From assembly GCA_017451975.1 (NCBI GenBank), contig JAFTNI010000007.1:1-9843 (forward strand): 9,843 nt of DNA, read 5' to 3'. Below are positions 5,768 through 9,843 of the stretch, one piece after another. Position numbers and translations under genes: made by a program. Positions within the stretch are counted from its first letter, which is position 1, and each line of letters begins with the position of its first letter. Under the pieces are notes generated by a model, which searched no databases, was not told the origin of the DNA, and saw nothing but the letters and a program-made list of their open reading frames with translations. The stretch comes from Clostridia bacterium. GTDB lineage: Bacteria > Bacillota > Clostridia > Oscillospirales > CAG-272.

Positions 5768-7495
5768 TTAGCTTTCAGCCACTTCTTCGGCTTCTTCCTC
5801 CTCTGCTTTTTCTGCAGTAATTTCGGGAATTTCTTCTGCTGCCTCTGCTTCGTCAAATACTTCCGCGTTTACAGCATCTTCTCTTTCTTCTTCGGTTTCA
5901 AGAAGCTCTTCCTTCGGCATAAGCGCCGCCTCTGCCTTACGCTTGAACACGCCTATTATCTTCATAAGCGGGTGCGTAACGGTTTCGGGGTCAACCTTGT
6001 GGTTGCCGCGCGCAACTGTTGCCTTGCGGATGATATCCAGCTCCGTTGTTTCGTCTTTCGACGGTACGAGAACCGTGTCGCCGCCTGCAACCTGCTCGCC
6101 GTTCGGGTCGTAGCTGTAGATCTTGCTGCGTTTTTCCTGCTCGGGCCAAACAACGCCGATTACTTCAACGCCATCTTCTGCTTCCACGCCGTCGTCTTCG
6201 TCATCGTAGTCGATTTCGGAAAGCTGAAGGTCGGGCTCTGCAAGCGCCTTTGCAAGCTCTTCTTCGTCTGCTTCTTCAAGAAGCACGAGTTCTTTTTCTT
6301 CGCCGTCTTCCGTGATGTCGGGAAGCTCGTCTGTTACGATAATTTCGGGAAGCTCATCTGTAGTGATGGGTGTTTCTTCCCCTTCCTCTACCTTTCTGTA
6401 AATCTCATCGTAGTCTGCTACTTTGATTTCAAAGAGGTAAAGGAGCTTTGTGTTTGTAGGAATCATAAAGCTTGTGCAAGTCTTATCCTCGTTCTCGTTC
6501 ATAAGAATAGGGGACTGTATCGTATCGCGGATTTCAAGAAGCTCCGTGAACGTATCTACAACAAGCAGCTGGTAGCCCGTTCTGTCGAACGGATTGATAA
6601 TTTTCTGAATGTAGCTCTTATAGCTGGAAACCACTCTTTTAACCTTGATGTTATAGTTGATATCCGTATTTCTTGTGAGGAATATGAACGCTACGAACAC
6701 GCCCGCGAAAAGAAGCGTGAGCAAGAAGAGAATTATCGTTATTATAAGCATAACAACTCTTGCTTTGCTTTCGTTTGTCGTAATAAGCTTGTTCGCTCCC
6801 GTGGGGATTGCGGAGTTAACCTCTAAAGAAACCTTATCTGCGTTAAGCGGCATATTGAGCGAGAAATTGTAGCTGTTTTCTTTATCCTGCTCAAGGCCGT
6901 CTGCCGAGCCTCTTACGCTTATTTCCATCGCAACCTCGAGCGTGCAGGTAACGTCCTTAAGCGAAAGTGCTTCGAGTATATCCTTCGCTCTTGCGTTGTA
7001 CTTGCCGTAGTTTACCATAAGGGGCTGCTTTATGGAAAGCTTCTGCTGCGGTTTTTCAAGAGTTATTTCGTCTGTGTCTATAAGGGGGGCTTCCTCTGCG
7101 GAAAGCTTACCTTTATAAATAAGCTTTTTCGTGGTTTTGTCTTTAATCACGATAAGTGCGTCTGCACTGTAGGAATAGCTGTATTTGGCTTCCTGCTCCA
7201 TCTGGAGCTCGTATGTAAACGTCATCAGCACGTTATCGATAAGCGAAGCAACGTACATATTGTCTTCACCGAGCGAATCCTCTGTGAAAATGCCGTTATC
7301 TTTAAGGAAAACCTTGTATTCAACGTCGCCCTTTTCGGTGTATTCTATAAACGTGCTTTTATTCATGCTGAAGAATATAGCAGCGAATATTACCGTAATA
7401 AGCGTTGCGCCCGCCAAAATCAGTGCGCCGATTCTCAGCCACTTGTTTCTGTTTTGTCTATAATAAAACCGTCGCCTTTTTTCAGCCTCTGACAT
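5768..7495 (-). CDS. DUF5305-like two-helix membrane protein with acidic cytoplasmic tail (575 aa)
   Basis: The ATG at 7495 follows AAAGGGG (7503-7509). A basic N-terminus (KRRRFYYRQNRNKW) precedes TM helix 1 (about 20-43). An extracytoplasmic domain of about 200 residues follows, then TM helix 2 (about 247-274) and a cytoplasmic region of 300 residues. This layout, plus a segment like LLVVDTFTELLEIRDTIQSP followed by a strand ending LLYLFEIKV (about 309-358), resembles the DUF5305 family, often found beside SipW-type peptidases. Function is unknown. Residues 362-440 are strongly acidic and contain a tandem repeat (TDELPEIIV, TDELPDITE). Residues 443-510 (VEVIGVVWPE, then KIYSYDPNGEQVAGGDTVLV) resemble the first strands of PSP1/RicT-type domains by eye. 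The last 50 residues are a Glu/Ala-rich tail. It sits between the peptidase and the large secreted protein, which suggests an assembly or sensing role at the membrane; that role is inference. Confidence 0.6.
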   Translation of the reverse strand: MSEAEKRRRFYYRQNRNKWLRIGALILAGATLITVIFAAIFFSMNKSTFIEYTEKGDVEYKVFLKDNGIFTEDSLGEDNMYVASLIDNVLMTFTYELQMEQEAKYSYSYSADALIVIKDKTTKKLIYKGKLSAEEAPLIDTDEITLEKPQQKLSIKQPLMVNYGKYNARAKDILEALSLKDVTCTLEVAMEISVRGSADGLEQDKENSYNFSLNMPLNADKVSLEVNSAIPTGANKLITTNESKARVVMLIITIILFLLTLLFAGVFVAFIFLTRNTDINYNIKVKRVVSSYKSYIQKIINPFDRTGYQLLVVDTFTELLEIRDTIQSPILMNENEDKTCTSFMIPTNTKLLYLFEIKVADYDEIYRKVEEGEETPITTDELPEIIVTDELPDITEDGEEKELVLLEEADEEELAKALAEPDLQLSEIDYDDEDDGVEAEDGVEVIGVVWPEQEKRSKIYSYDPNGEQVAGGDTVLVPSKDETTELDIIRKATVARGNHKVDPETVTHPLMKIIGVFKRKAEAALMPKEELLETEEEREDAVNAEVFDEAEAAEEIPEITAEKAEEEEAEEVAES

Positions 7496-7550
7496 ATCAA
7501 CACCCCTTTACTGTTAGATTTTTATTGAAATAGAATTATAATTAAGGAAA

Positions 7551-7573
7551 ACCTCATCCACCGCAACGCGGTT
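7551..7573 (+). repeat. Truncated copy of a GC-rich palindromic repeat inside the operon
   Basis: The 14 bases ACCTCATCCACCGC (7551-7564) are identical to the reverse complement of 9609-9622 in the full repeat at the right end. They are followed by a short hairpin, ACCGC/GCGGT (7560-7572). The repeat fills part of the 82-bp gap between the peptidase and DUF5305-like genes, only four bases from the peptidase stop. It lacks a U run on the minus strand, so it is not an obvious terminator. Confidence 0.65.
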
Positions 7574-7577
7574 CAGG

Positions 7578-8699
7578 TTACTTCTTAAATGCATCTCGAA
7601 GCCAGATGCTGGCGTAGCCGACGTACGGCACCTTGAAAAGCACAACGCCCTCTATATCTGCGTCTGTGATATAGCCTGCGTCCATAGCGTCGTTTGCGTC
7701 GCCCTTGGTATAATATCTGTTTTGTCCGTCTATGCGCTCCATATGCACAACACGGTGAACAATACGGTTGTCATCTTGCAGGAAAACAACAACGTCCTGC
7801 TCTTTTATATATTGGTCGTCGTATTCTTCATAGACGATAGCGTCGCCCTTGTTTATCTCGCCCGTCATACTTTCCGTGGCGATGATAAGCGCTCGGTATT
7901 GGAATTCACCCGAAATAAGCAACACAATTGAAATCATAATAATGGCCGATAGACCCATAGCAACAAACGTTTTCGCCTGGCTTTTGTGGCTTTCATAGTT
8001 CTTCGTTTTAGAGTAAAGCGCATTAATGAAAAGATATATGAAAAGCGGCACAATAAGCTTTGCAAAGGAGTAAAGCGCATCGGGCGTTTGCGGGTATATT
8101 GGCAATATGTATGTGTATAACGTGATAATAAGGCGGTATACGATATTTGGCATAAAACCGAAGTTTCCGGAAACGTAGTTATATAGTAAGTTCGCCGTGA
8201 AAGCAGGGAGCAGGTAAAGCCCCATAGCATCCATAAAGCGGTTAAAGTTTGTTATATCCAGAATGGACGAGAAAACAAGCACGTCGGAAAGCGCGCCCGC
8301 GGCAAAAGCCAAAACGCCCATAAGCTTCGCATTTTGTGCCAAAAGCACGTATCTTATGACCTCAATTGCGATGATTATTGCAGAAATAGGAAGAATAAAG
8401 CGAAAGAAGTTACCCATGGAAAGCGGTGTGCTCGATTTATAAAAGCCGAAGTGTACACCCGTCAGATAATAAACAACGAGGCACACTGCGCCCATAGCAA
8501 GCATGATCAAAAGAACTTCGTTTTTGTTGATAGACAAAATCGGTCTTTTTTTCACGAGGAAGAAAATAGCAATAGCGAAAACGGCAAGTATAAGCGCTGT
8601 AATTGCACGTCCGTTATTGCCGGGAAGAAATAACGCGCCGAGGAGGGCAAGCACAAGCACAACAGATGAAGCATATAATATCTTCTTATCTCTTGTCAT
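7578..8699 (-). CDS. SipW-type signal peptidase I with N-terminal polytopic membrane domain (373 aa)
   Basis: The start ATG 8699 follows AGGAGG (8708-8713). The C-terminal 110 residues are a type I signal peptidase of the Ser-His (SipW / ER-like) class. IIATESMTGEINKGDAIVY carries the nucleophile S277, and RIVHRVV carries H315 in place of the lysine of standard bacterial enzymes. The family motif TKGDAND (331-337) follows, then VPYVGYASIWLRDAF at the end. The nucleophile motif lacks the usual proline after S-M-x, as in a clostridial subgroup I recall. Unlike SipW of Bacillus (about 190 residues), it is preceded by about 240 residues with some eight hydrophobic helices, and a last helix (about 244-263) anchors the catalytic domain outside. 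It probably cleaves the signal peptides of the two secreted proteins of the operon at the outer membrane face. It is the second gene, 51 bp after the small TasA-like gene. The role of the polytopic domain is unknown. Confidence 0.85.
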   Translation of the reverse strand: MTRDKKILYASSVVLVLALLGALFLPGNNGRAITALILAVFAIAIFFLVKKRPILSINKNEVLLIMLAMGAVCLVVYYLTGVHFGFYKSSTPLSMGNFFRFILPISAIIIAIEVIRYVLLAQNAKLMGVLAFAAGALSDVLVFSSILDITNFNRFMDAMGLYLLPAFTANLLYNYVSGNFGFMPNIVYRLIITLYTYILPIYPQTPDALYSFAKLIVPLFIYLFINALYSKTKNYESHKSQAKTFVAMGLSAIIMISIVLLISGEFQYRALIIATESMTGEINKGDAIVYEEYDDQYIKEQDVVVFLQDDNRIVHRVVHMERIDGQNRYYTKGDANDAMDAGYITDADIEGVVLFKVPYVGYASIWLRDAFKK

Positions 8700-8750
8700 A
8701 TGCTTACCCTCCTTTTTAAATTAGGTCTTTAAATAATTGCTTGAAGGTTA

Positions 8751-9281
8751 TTAGCCTGTAACCTCTGTTGCGGGAAGCTGGATAACAAATGTACCAGTTC
8801 TGCTTTCAGAAATACCCTGGATGTTAGCTGTTACAGTAACGTCAACCTTGATTGTACTATTAGCAGCGAGAGTTGTATTGGACAAAGAAGCCTCAACATC
8901 AAAAATGCTTGTAGTAGTATCTGCACTGTTTACAACGATGTTTTCAAGAGCCGTAGCATCAAATTCAACATCTGTGGTTGTGCTCGTGTTTGTAATGATA
9001 AGTGTAGCTGTTGCTACGCATGTTTTACCGCCATCGAGAGAATCAGCAGGAGTAAATGTTACTTCCAAGGTTGCTGTATCGGGGTCTGCGAAAGAAACAT
9101 TGCAGTGTTTGAGGTTTTCGTAACCAGAGAAGAATACATCTTCGTCGAGTTCAGAACCGTCATGTGTATAAGTAGCAGTACCGTTGATGATAAGGTTGCC
9201 TGTGAATGCAGCGTAACCTACGCCAACAAGAAGAGTTGCGCAAAGAAGGAAAGCTACAAGTATGCTTTTTCTGTTTTTCAT
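8751..9281 (-). CDS. Small TasA/camelysin-like secreted protein with SipW-type signal peptide (176 aa)
   Basis: ATG 9281 lies eight bases after AAAAGGAG (9290-9297); an open frame extending to a TTG at 9359 runs through the leader hairpin and is rejected. The signal peptide has a basic start (MKNRKS), a hydrophobic core and LLVGVGYAAFTGNLIINGTA (17-36), the hallmark of substrates of SipW-type peptidases such as TasA and camelysin. Cleavage is expected near A24. The mature region is Thr/Ser-rich and built of alternating hydrophobic strands (ATLEVTFTPAD, CVATATLIITNTS, STIKVDVTVTANI, RTGTFVIQLPA), consistent with an Ig-like beta-sandwich of extracellular fibre proteins. C60 and C88 could form a disulfide. 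There is no cell-wall sorting signal. As first gene behind a strong promoter it should be the most abundant product, as expected for a major subunit. A biofilm-matrix role is inferred from TasA. Confidence 0.8.
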   Translation of the reverse strand: MKNRKSILVAFLLCATLLVGVGYAAFTGNLIINGTATYTHDGSELDEDVFFSGYENLKHCNVSFADPDTATLEVTFTPADSLDGGKTCVATATLIITNTSTTTDVEFDATALENIVVNSADTTTSIFDVEASLSNTTLAANSTIKVDVTVTANIQGISESRTGTFVIQLPATEVTG

Positions 9282-9339
9282 AATTTTTTCTCCTTTTCTA
9301 AATATTTTTAGATTTTTTAGAATTAAAAAACTCTTAAAC

Positions 9340-9369
9340 GTGCGCTTTCCCAGCGCCAAGAAAGCACAC
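9340..9369 (-). promoter_or_regulatory. Leader stem-loop in the 5' UTR of the secretion operon
   Basis: In the minus-strand transcript GUGUGCUUUC (9369-9360) pairs with GAAAGCGCAC (9349-9340) over 10 bp around a 10-base loop. The only non-Watson-Crick pair is a G-U, which pairs in this RNA but would be a C-A mismatch in the opposite transcript. It starts about 10 nt after the predicted start point and about 60 nt before the ATG. A U run follows only after about 10 bases, so it is not a standard terminator. It may stabilise the mRNA or be a regulator target. Confidence 0.5.
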
Positions 9370-9385
9370 TATTTAATGTAATTTT

Positions 9386-9414
9386 ATATTATCAAAAATT
9401 AACCTTACAGTCAA
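9386..9414 (-). promoter_or_regulatory. Promoter of the four-gene secretion operon
   Basis: On the minus strand TTGACT (9414-9409, five of six) is followed after 17 bp by TAATAT (9391-9386). The start is expected near 9379, giving a leader of about 98 nt that contains the stem-loop at 9340-9369. No other comparable promoter was found upstream of the first gene. Confidence 0.7.
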
Positions 9415-9424
9415 TAGATTTTGC

Positions 9425-9464
9425 AAAAATTTTCTTTTTTTGCCATAAAAAAATGAAAATTTTT
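9425..9464. promoter_or_regulatory. Long AT-rich inverted repeat upstream of the operon promoter
   Basis: AAAAATTTTC plus seven T (9425-9441) is mirrored by seven A, a T, then GAAAATTTTT (9447-9464) around GCCA-T, with one unpaired T. The dyad ends 11 bp upstream of the -35. It could be an UP-element-like A-tract, bent DNA or an operator. Nearly all pairs are A-T, which argues against a terminator. A smaller dyad ACTAT/ATAGT (9470-9485) lies next to it. Confidence 0.4.
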
Positions 9465-9570
9465 AATCTACTATAATATAATAGTGTTTATTTTGCACAA
9501 ATCTTTAGTTCACCTTTAGGATAAAAAAACAGTTCCCTTTTCAGCGCGATTTCGCGGCGGTTTCAACTTG

Positions 9571-9622
9571 CCTTCCCCTCTTTTTAGGGGAAGGGGGACC
9601 GCCTCGCGGCGGTGGATGAGGT
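9571..9622. repeat. Two-hairpin GC-rich palindromic repeat
   Basis: Hairpin one is CCTTCCCCT/AGGGGAAGG (9571-9594, nine perfect pairs). Hairpin two is ACCGCC/GGCGGT (9598-9613, six perfect pairs, loop TCGC), followed by GGATGAGGT. The same 14-base end occurs inverted at 7551-7564. Such elements are, to my knowledge, scattered in many gut Clostridia genomes as small non-coding repeats. The flanking 9486-9570 stretch holds no recognisable gene. Confidence 0.7.
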
Positions 9623-9679
9623 GTACCATCGCTTTTAAATTAAAAATTTCACTTTTGCAATAATAACGAAAAAAACGAA

Positions 9680-9705
9680 AAAACACCGCCCAAAGGCAGT
9701 GTTTT
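9680..9705 (-). terminator. Minus-strand terminator of an off-window gene, or part of a dispersed element
   Basis: Eleven pairs (AAAACACUGCC / GGCGGUGUUUU in the minus transcript, one G-U) close a four-base loop and run into a U-rich tail (TTTTTTCGTTTTTTTCG). Pairing is complete only on the minus strand. No minus-strand gene lies between here and the right edge, so the gene it serves would begin beyond 9843, or the hairpin travels with the neighbouring repeat. Confidence 0.6.
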
Positions 9706-9707
9706 GA

Positions 9708-9720
9708 GTGTGTCGATAAA
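9708..9720 (+). repeat. 13-base repeat beside a terminator (copy 2)
   Basis: GTGTGTCGATAAA is identical to the minus-strand sequence of 1405-1417. Both copies lie within two bases of a terminator hairpin with a similar CCCAAA-type loop, so the repeated unit is probably the hairpin plus this flank. Confidence 0.5.
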
Positions 9721-9730
9721 CTAATTTTAG

Positions 9731-9770
9731 GCTCGCCCCTATGGGGGAGCTCCGCGAAGCGGTGAGAGGG
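9731..9770 (-). repeat. GC-rich palindromic repeat, two hairpins
   Basis: GCTC-G-CCCC/GGGGGAGC (9731-9750, eight pairs, one bulge) is followed by CCGC-GAA-GCGG (9752-9762) and GTGAGAGGG. Read on the minus strand it begins CCCTCTCACCGC, matching the general form of the unit at 9818-9843 (CCCTCTCCGTCACC). It is non-coding; an 85-codon frame through it (9516-9773, minus) begins with TTG and only translates the repeats. Confidence 0.65.
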
Positions 9771-9817
9771 CAAGCGCCAGAATATATGTTTTTGATATAA
9801 TTTGGGCTTTTACCGCA

Positions 9818-9843
9818 TCCCTCTCCGTCACCTGACGGTGCCA
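9818..9843 (+). repeat. GC-rich palindromic repeat, cut by the window edge
   Basis: CATCCCTCTCCGTCACCTGACGGTGCCA contains the hairpin CCGTC/GACGG (9825-9838). Together with the unit at 9731-9770 it forms an inverted pair whose CCCTCTC ends face each other across about 50 AT-rich bases (9771-9817). The unit continues beyond the window. Confidence 0.55.

Noticed and set aside
5972..6826. 284-codon plus-strand open frame
   Set aside because: It is antisense to the DUF5305-like gene, has no promoter or ribosome site, and is a Cys/Phe/Val-rich shadow of the acidic coding region.
9282..9359. N-terminal extension of the small TasA-like protein
   Set aside because: The extension begins at TTG and crosses the leader hairpin and the Shine-Dalgarno. 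The ATG at 9281 directly precedes a complete signal peptide.
9516..9773. 85-codon minus-strand open frame
   Set aside because: It starts at TTG without a ribosome site and runs through two palindromic repeats and a terminator hairpin. The peptide is simply translated repeat sequence.
9571..9843. CRISPR array
   Set aside because: The repeats are palindromic units of different sequence and uneven spacing, with no regular repeat-spacer pattern and no cas genes nearby.

Overview
The window looks like chromosomal DNA of a low-GC Gram-positive bacterium of the Clostridia, probably an uncultured gut-type lineage. This rests on strong AGGAGG-type ribosome sites, sigma-A promoters with 17-bp spacers, compact hairpin-plus-U terminators, a SipW/TasA-type secretion operon and short GC-rich palindromic repeats of the kind scattered through gut Clostridia genomes. 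Genus and species cannot be read from the sequence. No rRNA, tRNA, CRISPR array, transposase or phage gene was seen.

Left part (1-2640, all minus strand): three separately promoted genes. A DUF3592-like membrane protein is cut by the window edge (1-278). A six-helix membrane protein of unknown function (428-1270) follows, then an XRE-type HTH regulator with a long helical C-terminal region (1452-2567). Each has its own promoter, and terminators lie between them. A TAAGCTTA palindrome sits at the promoters of both the regulator and the unknown membrane protein, which hints at a small regulon.

Middle (2640-4201, plus strand): a promoter divergent from the regulator drives a two-gene operon. 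It encodes a FliB-type Cys-rich lysine N-methylase and a YbaK/EbsC-type aminoacyl-tRNA deacylase separated by one base. The operon ends in a terminator shared with the convergent operon.

Right part (4205-9414, minus strand): a four-gene operon read right to left. Its genes are a small TasA/camelysin-like secreted protein, a SipW-type (Ser-His) signal peptidase fused to a polytopic membrane domain, a two-helix DUF5305-like membrane protein with a long acidic cytoplasmic tail, and a larger secreted protein with the same type of signal peptide. The likely logic is that the peptidase matures the two secreted proteins and the DUF5305-like protein assists or reports on their assembly at the membrane. 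The operon has a strong promoter, a 5' leader hairpin and an AT-rich dyad just upstream. This is the most interesting part of the window.

Right end (9415-9843): no credible gene. It holds the AT-rich dyad, a two-hairpin repeat, a minus-strand terminator (so a minus-strand gene may lie further right) and two more GC-rich hairpin repeats. A truncated copy of the first repeat lies inside the secretion operon.

Several apparent ORFs begin at TTG codons that are part of, or upstream of, the ribosome site. The starts given here are the ATG codons positioned after a Shine-Dalgarno sequence.
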